Source: Mucor racemosus
Lineage: Eukaryota > Mucoromycota > Mucoromycetes > Mucorales > Mucoraceae
Assembly (NCBI GenBank): GCA_027405735.1
Contig: JAPEHQ010000010.1
Location: 1 to 64,000, forward strand
Direction: 5' to 3'
DNA: 64,000 nucleotides
This document shows positions 1 to 11,100 of the stretch, one piece after another. The notes beneath the pieces were generated by a model. It was not told where the DNA came from, ran no database searches, and saw only the letters and a program-made list of their open reading frames with translations. The position numbers and the translations under genes were made by a program. Position 1 is the first letter of the stretch. Each line of letters opens with the position of its first letter.

Positions 1-2
1 TT

Positions 3-542
3 TTTTATATCTGGGAGTTGCACCGTAACTGTCAGTGATCTATCAGAATTAGGAATAACCGAATTACCAACTTAGGACTTCTGTCAAACCGTGATGTTTA
101 ACATGCGAATCAGACAATGCTGCATTCCATACATATATCATCATGCTACTTATTAAATGATTGAAGCATGATTCCATTGTCTTCATGCAATATCCATATG
201 TTTATTCTTTTTGGTAAATCAATTAGTTTGTTTGTGATTTTAAAGTTTATATTGAGCTTCTTGATTTACATAATCAAGGCGGTCTTTTAATGCCCGTTTT
301 TGGCATATTTGTTAATGATCCGCATAGAGCAATCCTTACTTTGATCTATGTGTTTCTTCAGCTTATTTTATGAATCAATTTGCTTTGTTTATGATTCGGT
401 CTATTTTATTATATGTTAAATTACTAATACTTTCTGTATTTACTGTAAATTCATGTTATCTCTATTGAAATATTAGAGCATGGTTTTATGTGAGATAACA
501 TTTAATTTCTTATGTGGGGAAATAGTATCCTAGTTCAGCACA
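3..542 (-). repeat. LTR 1 of the tandem Ty3/gypsy array
   Basis: This is the left-most (downstream) LTR of the array. It matches the LTRs at 5830-6371 and 11666-12207 but is two bases shorter because of single-base losses in short T/A stretches. Read on the minus strand it starts TGTGCTGAAC at 542. Its other end should read TGTTATATC on the plus strand, but here the G appears to be missing (TTTTTTATATC at the window edge). Because the T-rich flank resembles the internal sequence beside LTR 2, the array may continue to the left of the window. Confidence 0.9.
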
Positions 543-552
543 TGCCCCCCCG
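543..552 (-). promoter_or_regulatory. Polypurine tract of copy A (plus-strand primer site)
   Basis: On the element strand the sequence GCGGGGGGGCA directly precedes the 3' LTR start TGTGCTG. A purine run next to the 3' LTR is where plus-strand DNA synthesis starts in LTR retrotransposons. The same tract lies at 6372-6381 in copy B. Confidence 0.7.
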
Positions 553-707
553 CTAAACTCAATCAAGCATTGAGTTGACCCGAAGATTCGACATTTGGAG
601 AAACTATTTCTTTATAAGTTATTGTTTGGAGTAGTAAAAAATTTTTTTTTTTTTTGTAGTTTTGTTGTTTATTTGATTGATAATATAGGTAGAAAGAGTA
701 TTGCAAC

Positions 708-741
<34 letters not shown>

Positions 742-744
742 CGT

Positions 745-2274
745 TTACTTGGAAGTTTTAGGACGCTTGTTGCGACGGAAAGTGCTATTTGATGAGGATT
801 TAGTTTTGCGTGAATTATTTGTAGAGTCTATTTCAGTATCTTTGGGTGAAGTATTATTGATTCTTTTACGTAAAGTTTCACGGTTACGAAGATCCTTAAT
901 TTTCTTCCAGTAATTTGAAATTGGGATGGGGGAGGAGAACAAGTCAGGTGTGAGCCAATCATTTTCTCTTTCACCATATCCACTCCATTTAGTCAAGTAT
1001 TCTGTGGTACCATCTGATAAGGTTCGGTGGTCGCGAATTTCCTCGACGTCGTATACTTTCTCTTCAAGAGCTGTTTCATCAAGGGAAACTACTTTTAATT
1101 CAGAAGGTGTATATTCACGATGGAGAAGTTCATGTGAATCGTCTTTTAAAACGTAATTTCCTGCTTGGGTGCGACGTACTATAACATAGGGTCCTGCATA
1201 CATTGGAGCTAATTTATTAGCACGTCCTTCCGCCAATCGTACCATTACAGGTGTATCAACGGGAATATTTTCAAGTATATAATGTTTTTTGTTAAATTTA
1301 TCGCTGTACAACTTTGCTAATTCTAATGTGCGTTGTTGTATAGCAGGAAAAACAATGTCATTCATGATTTCTGCACGTTTTTGCAATTCTTCAAGTGTTA
1401 ATGCTTTTCGATTGTTTCTATTTTTTCTTTTGGGGTCAATGTTCACTTGTCGAGCGTACATTAGGGAAAATGGAGTGCTTGCAGTCCTGTCTCTTACTTT
1501 CATGTTGATTACCAACTGAGCAACAGGTAAGCGATCATCCCAATTGTATGTGTCATTTCCGCACATTTTTCGTAGGGTATTTATGACTATTTTCACCGCA
1601 TTTTCGCTATGGCCATTCCCTTGGGGGTAATAAGGTGTACTAAAGACCATATCAATATTTAATGCTTTATTGATATAAGACGACAAGGAATTGCGAAATT
1701 CGCGGGCATTATCGCTGACAATGACATTTACACTACAACCGTAATCAGAAAAAATGGATAGTAGCAAGGAAGCAATTGTATCACTTTGTTTATTCGGTGC
1801 TGGGCGAGCGATAATATATTTTGTGCAAATATCAACCACAACCAAGATATAGCAATTTCCTTTCCCAGATACGGGTAAGGGTCCAATCATGTCGAGTCCT
1901 ATAAATTCAAAAGGTTCATACGATACGACACTCTTCAATGGATTAAATCCTTTCTTGGTTATATTATGCATTGCACACTCTTTACACGACAACAACACCT
2001 CTTTTACATCTTTATATATAGAATTCCAGTGCAGCCCATGATATGTTTGAATTTGCTTTACACAAGCTGATATTCCAAAATGGCCAAATTTATGCGCATC
2101 TTTAATTATTTGGATTCTATCACTTTCAGGTGGGCAAATGTAGTCAGTGGTTGCTTCCTTAAATTCTTTACTATTAATCTTGACGGCAAGCACATTTAGA
2201 TTTTTATCCTTGGAGTACACCTTCTTTTGTTTTATAACTTGGTTTCCTCCTTTTGCTCTTCGTAACAGGATCAA
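745..2274 (-). CDS. Integrase with C-terminal chromodomain, gypsy copy A (intact)
   Basis: Integrase inserts the cDNA into host DNA in the nucleus. The N-terminal part has an H-x3-H...C-x2-C zinc module (HKFGH ... SCKEC). The catalytic core shows D (FIGLDMIG), D (VSDNAREF) and E (GHSENAV), the DD35E triad. A GPY/F-type motif (YAGPYVIVRR) follows, then a chromodomain starting YDVEEI with conserved EYLTKWSGY, and a basic Ser/Asn-rich tail. There is no ATG: the frame begins directly after the RNase H stop in the -1 frame, so it is probably made as a frameshift product (see 2283-2289). The reading frame (509 residues from the nominal start) has no breaks, unlike copy B. Confidence 0.92.
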   Translation of the reverse strand: MILLRRAKGGNQVIKQKKVYSKDKNLNVLAVKINSKEFKEATTDYICPPESDRIQIIKDAHKFGHFGISACVKQIQTYHGLHWNSIYKDVKEVLLSCKECAMHNITKKGFNPLKSVVSYEPFEFIGLDMIGPLPVSGKGNCYILVVVDICTKYIIARPAPNKQSDTIASLLLSIFSDYGCSVNVIVSDNAREFRNSLSSYINKALNIDMVFSTPYYPQGNGHSENAVKIVINTLRKMCGNDTYNWDDRLPVAQLVINMKVRDRTASTPFSLMYARQVNIDPKRKNRNNRKALTLEELQKRAEIMNDIVFPAIQQRTLELAKLYSDKFNKKHYILENIPVDTPVMVRLAEGRANKLAPMYAGPYVIVRRTQAGNYVLKDDSHELLHREYTPSELKVVSLDETALEEKVYDVEEIRDHRTLSDGTTEYLTKWSGYGERENDWLTPDLFSSPIPISNYWKKIKDLRNRETLRKRINNTSPKDTEIDSTNNSRKTKSSSNSTFRRNKRPKTSK

Positions 2275-2279
2275 TTTTT

Positions 2280-5200
2280 CTAATTTTTTATTTGCTGGTC
2301 ATGCTCATCAGCAAGTTCTTCGTCTTCAGTAATGGCAGGGTACAATCTCGATAATCGATCAGCTAAGATATTTTCCATACCTTTGATATGTGATACCGAG
2401 AAATTGAATTCACCCAATATTTCCAAGTAACTTTGAAGTGTACTATTTAGAGTAGACGACGTGAACAAATAGGTAAGGGCTAAGTGATCACAAAGTACAG
2501 TTATATTATTGTGTCCCCATAGTAAGGGTTTATACTTTTGGAAACCATATACAATGGCAGCAGTTTCTCTCCTATTAGTCGACCAATTTCTTTCTGCACT
2601 ATTAAGAGATCTACTTGCAAATGCAATATGTTTGATTCGATCAAACTCATCTTTTTGAAATAGACAAGCCGAAATGCCAAGTACACTTGCATCAGTTTGT
2701 AAATAATACGGTTGCGATGGTTCAGGTGCATATAAAATTTGATTAGACATTAAGATTTGTTTTATTCTTTCGAGTCGATCTGTATGCAACGGGGTCCATT
2801 TCTTTTTGATGTCTTTTTCGTTTCGTAGACTATCAATTGGGGCAGCTACCTTTGACAACATGGGACAATAATCTCGTAAGTGAGAAATAATGCCCATGAT
2901 GCTTCGTACTTGTTTTGTTGTTTTTGGGATTTCCCAAGAATCAATGTTAGATAATTTTCTGGTATCAATTTTGGTGACATTTCTACTGATTACAAAGCCA
3001 AGCAAATAAACACTTGTTTGGAAGAAAGAGCACTTGTCAATATTGATTCTGAGGTTTACTTTTGTTAGTCGATTTACAACTAAATTTATAAGGATAATTT
3101 GTGTTTGTACATCTTTAGAAAAGAGAACAATATCATCGACATAATGCTCCAGACTACCTTGGAATTCACTGTCAATTTTGCTAATATCTTTATTTTCTTT
3201 GACATATACTTTTTTTACTTCATTTCTCAGTTCTTGTTCAATGCCATTGAATAAAACTGACATATTATAAACGAACTGGCTTACTAGAAATTTCAATCCG
3301 AAAGGTGCACGAGTCCATTGATATGTAATATTATTATGACTAAATATGAGGCAACGTCTCGATTCAGGTGACACAGGGTATGCAAAATACGCTTGTTTTA
3401 GGTCTAAAACACTTATTATATTAGCACGACCTGATACTCTACCAAATATTCCTGAATTTTTGGAATGGCAAAGTTTTCATGACAATCATTGTCAGATATT
3501 GCTGCGTTGATTCTTCTCAAATCACAACAAATTCTTAATTTGGTTTGTTTTCCAGTAACTGGATCACGTTTGGGTACAGCTAGTAAAGGCGAATGGAAAG
3601 TAGGATCAGGTTTTGTTATTTCAACAATTCCATCTTTCAACCATTGTTCCAGTTGTATCTTGATTTCGGCATTTGCATTAACAGCTAAGGGGTATTGACG
3701 AACAAAGCAATTGCTAGGATTTGTTATTTTTATTTTTACAACTGATTCAGGCATAGTACAAGCAGAATCACTAGGAATGGCAATGTTTTTTTCCAAAGCT
3801 GGTTGAATTAAAGCTAATAATTCCTTTCTTTCGCTTGGCGTCCCATAATCTGCTTTTTCAGGGTTAAACGTATTTTCAGGATCATGATTTATGTCTTCAA
3901 ATTGTTTCAATTCATTTTCTCTATCTGAATCAGGCCATTTAAAGGCTACACCACTCAGATAGATATTTAATTTTGGGAGAATGTCGATACCAAGAAGGAC
4001 ATCAAATTCAGTTGACAATTCATCATTAAATTCGATTACCTCAAATTCATGTTTAAATTTAATGTTATTTGTGTACGTAACTTCCATTGGCTCAGTTTTA
4101 CCAACTCTAGTTACAGAGCTGTTTTGTTTATTATCATTTACTGAAAGGAAATTTAGGTAACCATTTGTCTTGATTGTTTTAATAGATGAGAAATCTTTAT
4201 TTAAAATTTTAATATTTATAAAACTAATATCAGAGCCAGGATCAACTTTGCCAATTACTCTCCTATTATTTAATAGTAAAGGTGTTATTAGTTTCATATT
4301 ATTGTTATTGTTTGTCTTTTTCGACTTACAAGGATATGCTCCATTTTCATAAATTTCCTTGATACTATTTTCTAAATTTTCATTTTCATTTCCTTCACTT
4401 TAGAAGCAGAAGAGACCGACAAAACGGAAACAGAAGCAGACTTTTGCTTCTTGGCAGCATGATATTCTTCACAAGTGTGGCCATGGCGCCAAGTACGACC
4501 GCAATGGCGGCAAGGAGCAGGGTTCTTGGTAGCGCGGTTTGGCCTATTTTTCTCCCCCAACATCCTTGCTTTAGGCAACTCAGAGGTGAGATCCACACCA
4601 GAAGACACAGAAGCAGCGACAGACTTCTCAGAGTGAAACTTTCGTTTCAACGGAGGATTGCTTGACTTACGGCTGGTATTCCAGGAACCTGGCGTTCTTT
4701 CTCCAAGTAAATTGAGAGCAACAGTTGAGATTTCTGAAGGAGTCCATCCTTGCTGGTTGGTACGCGACAACAAGACAGTTGAGATATTAAGCTGCCACTC
4801 ATCAGGAAGACTAAGTAGAAAGATATCTCCAAGTGTTGAGTCTTCTCGATGGTAGCCAGCTTCCCCTGCGGTACGGAAAAATCGAATGGAATATTCATCC
4901 AACGTTTCATCATCTTCAATAGCCATGGTCATGACGGCTCTCTTCTTGTGTAATTTGGAAATTACAGTGCCAAATTTCTTAGCAAAGACGGACTTGACCT
5001 CCAACCAAGAGACACATTTGAGGACCACTGTCTTCATCCAGTCGTCAAGATCATAAGGCAGGGTTAAAGGAATATATTTTTTCCATACATCGTTTATGTC
5101 TTGCCCAGACGAATAAACAATTTTTTCAAATTCACCTAAAAAGTGATCAACGGATTTGTAAACTTCTTCTTGAGGAAAAGGCTTGCTCTTACTATCCTCC

Positions 5201-5673
5201 AACTGGAACTTTGGGAGGTCCCTTTTGCTAATCTTAAGCCCAGAAGAGATTGCCAATTTACTTGTTGAGTTTGTAGCCTTGAGACCTGCGGTCAAAGTCT
5301 TGATGTGCAATTCCAAGTTTGATAAGACTTCCCGAAGTTCATTCGCTTTCTTATTCCCTGCAACAGTTTCCAAATTACACATTGCTTCAAGGTAGTCCTT
5401 CTTTACTTTTTCCTTTTTTTGCAAAGTTCTTTTCAAAATTTCTTTGTGAGAAACAGGTGCAGGAGGGCGAGCATCTTCCAAGATCTCTTGATCAGATGTA
5501 GTACTAAGCTTATCTTCTTCATCTACGGTAGGAGGAGGAGGAGAGATTTCCATGTCCTTCAGCTTCTCAGTAGCAACCGACATGGCAGTAGAAGGTAATA
5601 AAGACTCCTCCAAGGGTTCAGGAGACAAAGGTTGCTCGGGAGACAAGGGAGAATCAGAGGCGATAGAAGACAT
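2280..5673 (-). pseudogene. gag-protease-RT-RNase H, gypsy copy A (two frameshifts)
   Basis: This is the same polyprotein as 8114-11509 but broken into three frames: 4372-5673 (Gag with most of its C-terminal zinc-finger region), 3416-4297 (protease and start of RT) and 2280-3374 (RT from just before the YVDD box, and RNase H). The breaks are single T losses, at 4399-4401 (three T where copy B has four) and at 3449-3450 (two T where copy B has three). Both are in short homopolymers, so real decay and sequencing or assembly error are both possible. The YVDD RT box and the RNase H acidic residues (TDAS, RRE, CDH, ADRLSR) are still present. Confidence 0.88.
2283..2289 (-). promoter_or_regulatory. 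Candidate -1 ribosomal frameshift site, copy A
   Basis: On the coding strand the heptamer A AAA AAT lies in the zero frame, directly before the UAG that ends the RNase H frame. A -1 slip on it leads straight into the integrase frame with no stop. The heptamer fits the X XXY YYZ rule. No downstream pseudoknot was modelled. The identical site is kept in copy B. Confidence 0.5.
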
Positions 5674-5829
5674 AAGGTAGAATCAATAATTGATGTAAAC
5701 TGTAAAAAATGCAGTAAAATGTAAAATAAAAGCTTTGAAAAAAGATACAGTTTAAATCCTTCTTTATTCAAAAAATAGATAGTGTGCAATAGGTCTATAT
5801 TTCTACTCTATTTATATTAGTTGTGCTTT

Positions 5830-6371
5830 TGTTATATCTGGGAGTTGCACCGTAACTGTCAGTGATCTATCAGAATTAGGAATAACCGAATTACCAACTT
5901 AGGACTTCTGTCAAACCGTGATGTTTAACATGCGAATCAGACAATGCTGCATTCCATACATATATCATCATGCTACTTATTAAATGATTGAAGCATGATT
6001 CCATTGTCTTCATGCAATATCCATATGTTTATTCTTTTTGGTAAATCAATTAGTTTGTTTGTGATTTTAAAGTTTATATTGAGCTTCTTGATTTACATAA
6101 TCAAGGCGGTCTTTTAATGCCCGTTTTTGGCATATTTGTTAATGATCCGCATAGAGCAATCCTTACTTTGATCTATGTGTTTCTTCAGCTTATTTTATGA
6201 ATCAATTTGCTTTGTTTATGATTCGGTCTATTTTATTTATATGTTAAATTACTAATACTTTCTGTATTTACTGTTAAATTCATGTTATCTCTATTGAAAT
6301 ATTAGAGCATGGTTTTATGTGAGATAACATTTAATTTCTTATGTGGGGAAATAGTATCCTAGTTCAGCACA
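5830..6371 (-). repeat. LTR 2 (shared between gypsy copies A and B)
   Basis: This LTR is 542 bp and begins and ends TG...CA on either strand (TGTTATATC ... AGTTCAGCACA on plus). It serves as the 5' LTR of copy A and the 3' LTR of copy B. As far as I can compare by eye it is identical to LTR 3, so copy B looks recent or homogenised. Confidence 0.95.
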
Positions 6372-6381
6372 TGCCCCCCCG
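6372..6381 (-). promoter_or_regulatory. Polypurine tract of copy B
   Basis: The same G-rich tract as at 543-552, directly before the shared LTR on the element strand. Confidence 0.65.
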
Positions 6382-6542
6382 CTAAACTCAATCAAGCATT
6401 GAGTTGACCCGAAGATTCGACATTTGGAGAAACTATTTCTTTATAAAGTTATTGTTTGGAGTAGTAAAAAATATTTTTTTTTTTTTTTTTGTAGTTTTGT
6501 TATTTATTTGATTGATAATATAGGTAGAAAGAGTATTGCAAC

Positions 6543-6574
<32 letters not shown>

Positions 6575-6577
6575 CGT

Positions 6578-8108
6578 TTACTTGGAAGTTTTAGGACGCT
6601 TGTTGCGACGGAAAGTGCTATTTGATGAGGATTTAGTTTTGCGTGAATTATTTGTAGAGTCTATTTCAGTATCTTTGGGTGAAGTATTATTGATTCTTTT
6701 ACGTAAAGTTTCACGGTTACGAAGATCCTTAATTTTCTTCCAGTAATTTGAAATTGGGATGGGGGAGGAGAACAAGTCAGGTGTGAGCCAATCATTTTCT
6801 CTTTCACCATATCCACTCCATTTAGTCAAGTATTCTGTGGTACCATCTGATAAGGTTCGGTGGTCGCGAATTTCCTCGACGTCGTATACTTTCTCTTCAA
6901 GAGCTGTTTCATCAAGGGAAACTACTTTTAATTCAGAAGGTGTATATTCACGATGGAGAAGTTCATGTGAATCGTCTTTTAAAACGTAATTTCCTGCTTG
7001 GGTGCGACGTACTATAACATAGGGTCCTGCATACATTGGAGCTAATTTATTAGCACGTCCTTCCGCCAATCGTACCATTACAGGTGTATCAACGGGAATA
7101 TTTTCAAGTATATAATGTTTTTTGTTAAATTTATCGCTGTACAACTTTGCTAATTCTAATGTGCGTTGTTGTATAGCAGGAAAAACAATGTCATTCATGA
7201 TTTCTGCACGTTTTTTGCAATTCTTCAAGTGTTAATGCTTTTCGATTGTTTCTATTTTTTCTTTTGGGGTCAATGTTCACTTGTCGAGCGTACATTAGGG
7301 AAAATGGAGTGCTTGCAGTCCTGTCTCTTACTTTCATGTTGATTACCAACTGAGCAACAGGTAAGCGATCATCCCAATTGTATGTGTCATTTCCGCACAT
7401 TTTTCGTAGGGTATTTATGACTATTTTCACCGCATTTTCGCTATGGCCATTCCCTTGGGGGTAATAAGGTGTACTAAAGACCATATCAATATTTAATGCT
7501 TTATTGATATAAGACGACAAGGAATTGCGAAATTCGCGGGCATTATCGCTGACAATGACATTTACACTACAACCGTAATCAGAAAAAATGGATAGTAGCA
7601 AGGAAGCAATTGTATCACTTTGTTTATTCGGTGCTGGGCGAGCGATAATATATTTTGTGCAAATATCAACCACAACCAAGATATAGCAATTTCCTTTCCC
7701 AGATACGGGTAAGGGTCCAATCATGTCGAGTCCTATAAATTCAAAAGGTTCATACGATACGACACTCTTCAATGGATTAAATCCTTTCTTGGTTATATTA
7801 TGCATTGCACACTCTTTACACGACAACAACACCTCTTTTACATCTTTATATATAGAATTCCAGTGCAGCCCATGATATGTTTGAATTTGCTTTACACAAG
7901 CTGATATTCCAAAATGGCCAAATTTATGCGCATCTTTAATTATTTGGATTCTATCACTTTCAGGTGGGCAAATGTAGTCAGTGGTTGCTTCCTTAAATTC
8001 TTTACTATTAATCTTGACGGCAAGCACATTTAGATTTTTATCCTTGGAGTACACCTTCTTTTGTTTTATAACTTGGTTTCCTCCTTTTGCTCTTCGTAAC
8101 AGGATCAA
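6578..8108 (-). pseudogene. Integrase-chromodomain, gypsy copy B (one frameshift)
   Basis: This is homologous to the intact integrase at 745-2274. A run of six T at 7211-7216 (five in copy A) shifts the frame between the catalytic core (7191-8108) and the GPY/F-chromodomain part (6578-7228). The zinc module, DD35E residues and chromodomain are all still recognisable. The break separates the domain that targets chromatin from the catalytic core. Confidence 0.88.
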
Positions 8109-8113
8109 TTTTT

Positions 8114-11100
8114 CTAATTTTTTATTTGCTGGTCATGCTCATCAGCAAGTTCTTCGTCTTCAGTAATGGCAGGGTACAATCTCGATAATCGATCAGCTAA
8201 GATATTTTCCATACCTTTGATATGTGATACCGAGAAATTGAATTCACCCAATATTTCCAAGTAACTTTGAAGTGTACTATTTAGAGTAGACGACGTGAAC
8301 AAATAGGTAAGGGCTAAGTGATCACAAAGTACAGTTATATTATTGTGTCCCCATAGTAAGGGTTTATACTTTTGGAAACCATATACAATGGCAGCAGTTT
8401 CTCTCCTATTAGTCGACCAATTTCTTTCTGCACTATTAAGAGATCTACTTGCAAATGCAATATGTTTGATTCGATCAAACTCATCTTTTTGAAATAGACA
8501 AGCCGAAATGCCAAGTACACTTGCATCAGTTTGTAAATAATACGGTTGCGATGGTTCAGGTGCATATAAAATTTGATTAGACATTAAGATTTGTTTTATT
8601 CTTTCGAGTCGATCTGTATGCAACGGGGTCCATTTCTTTTTGATGTCTTTTTCGTTTCGTAGACTATCAATTGGGGCAGCTACCTTTGACAACATGGGAC
8701 AATAATCTCGTAAGTGAGAAATAATGCCCATGATGCTTCGTACTTGTTTTGTTGTTTTTGGGATTTCCCAAGAATCAATGTTAGATAATTTTCTGGTATC
8801 AATTTTGGTGACATTTCTACTGATTACAAAGCCAAGCAAATAAACACTTGTTTGGAAGAAAGAGCACTTGTCAATATTGATTCTGAGGTTTACTTTTGTT
8901 AGTCGATTTACAACTAAATTTATAAGGATAATTTGTGTTTGTACATCTTTAGAAAAGAGAACAATATCATCGACATAATGCTCCAGACTACCTTGGAATT
9001 CACTGTCAATTTTGCTAATATCTTTATTTTCTTTGACATATACTTTTTTTACTTCATTTCTCAGTTCTTGTTCAATGCCATTGAATAAAACTGACATATT
9101 ATAAACGAACTGGCTTACTAGAAATTTCAATCCGAAAGGTGCACGAGTCCATTGATATGTAATATTATTATGACTAAATATGAGGCAACGTCTCGATTCA
9201 GGTGACACAGGGTATGCAAAATACGCTTGTTTTAGGTCTAAAACACTTATTATATTAGCACGACCTGATACTCTACCAAATATTTCCTGAATTTTTGGAA
9301 TGGCAAAGTTTTCATGACAATCATTGTCAGATATTGCTGCGTTGATTCTTCTCAAATCACAACAAATTCTTAATTTGGTTTGTTTTCCAGTAACTGGATC
9401 ACGTTTGGGTACAGCTAGTAAAGGCGAATGGAAAGTAGGATCAGGTTTTGTTATTTCAACAATTCCATCTTTCAACCATTGTTCCAGTTGTATCTTGATT
9501 TCGGCATTTGCATTAACAGCTAAGGGGTATTGACGAACAAAGCAATTGCTAGGATTTGTTATTTTTATTTTTACAACTGATTCAGGCATAGTACAAGCAG
9601 AATCACTAGGAATGGCAATGTTTTTTTCCAAAGCTGGTTGAATTAAAGCTAATAATTCCTTTCTTTCGCTTGGCGTCCCATAATCTGCTTTTTCAGGGTT
9701 AAACGTATTTTCAGGATCATGATTTATGTCTTCAAATTGTTTCAATTCATTTTCTCTATCTGAATCAGGCCATTTAAAGGCTACACCACTCAGATAGATA
9801 TTTAATTTTGGGAGAATGTCGATACCAAGAAGGACATCAAATTCAGTTGACAATTCATCATTAAATTCGATTACCTCAAATTCATGTTTAAATTTAATGT
9901 TATTTGTGTACGTAACTTCCATTGGCTCAGTTTTACCAACTCTAGTTACAGAGCTGTTTTGTTTATTATCATTTACTGAAAGGAAATTTAGGTAACCATT
10001 TGTCTTGATTGTTTTAATAGATGAGAAATCTTTATTTAAAATTTTAATATTTATAAAACTAATATCAGAGCCAGGATCAACTTTGCCAATTACTCTCCTA
10101 TTATTTAATAGTAAAGGTGTTATTAGTTTCATATTATTGTTATTGTTTGTCTTTTTCGACTTACAAGGATATGCTCCATTTTCATAAATTTCCTTGATAC
10201 TATTTTCTAAATTTTCATTTTCATTTCCTTCACTTTTAGAAGCAGAAGAGACCGACAAAACGGAAACAGAAGCAGACTTTTGCTTCTTGGCAGCATGATA
10301 TTCTTCACAAGTGTGGCCATGGCGCCAAGTACGACCGCAATGGCGGCAAGGAGCAGGGTTCTTGGTAGCGCGGTTTGGCCTATTTTTCTCCCCCAACATC
10401 CTTGCTTTAGGCAACTCAGAGGTGAGATCCACACCAGAAGACACAGAAGCAGCGACAGACTTCTCAGAGTGAAACTTTCGTTTCAACGGAGGATTGCTTG
10501 ACTTACGGCTGGTATTCCAGGAACCTGGCGTTCTTTCTCCAAGTAAATTGAGAGCAACAGTTGAGATTTCTGAAGGAGTCCATCCTTGCTGGTTGGTACG
10601 CGACAACAAGACAGTTGAGATATTAAGCTGCCACTCATCAGGAAGACTAAGTAGAAAGATATCTCCAAGTGTTGAGTCTTCTCGATGGTAGCCAGCTTCC
10701 CCTGCGGTACGGAAAAATCGAATGGAATATTCATCCAACGTTTCATCATCTTCAATAGCCATGGTCATGACGGCTCTCTTCTTGTGTAATTTGGAAATTA
10801 CAGTGCCAAATTTCTTAGCAAAGACGGACTTGACCTCCAACCAAGAGACACATTTGAGGACCACTGTCTTCATCCAGTCGTCAAGATCATAAGGCAGGGT
10901 TAAAGGAATATATTTTTTCCATACATCGTTTATGTCTTGCCCAGACGAATAAACAATTTTTTCAAATTCACCTAAAAAGTGATCAACGGATTTGTAAACT
11001 TCTTCTTGAGGAAAAGGCTTGCTCTTACTATCCTCCAACTGGAACTTTGGGAGGTCCCTTTTGCTAATCTTAAGCCCAGAAGAGATTGCCAATTTACTTG

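Larger units (their letters stand above)
3..6371 (-). mobile_element. Ty3/gypsy chromovirus, copy A (downstream copy)
   Basis: Two LTRs flank an internal region of about 5.3 kb coding on the minus strand. The order of functions is gag, protease, reverse transcriptase, RNase H, integrase, chromodomain, which places it among the Ty3/gypsy chromoviruses. It shares the LTR at 5830-6371 with copy B. Compared with copy B it has lost one T at 4399-4401 and one T at 3449-3450, which break the gag-pol frame, while its integrase frame is intact. A poly(T) run at about 711-741, just past the integrase stop, varies in length between the copies. Confidence 0.93.

Noticed and set aside
595..913. Plus-strand frames rich in Phe over the poly(T) run
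   Set aside because: They are opposite the integrase tail and a homopolymer, have no ATG in one case, and are non-coding by composition.
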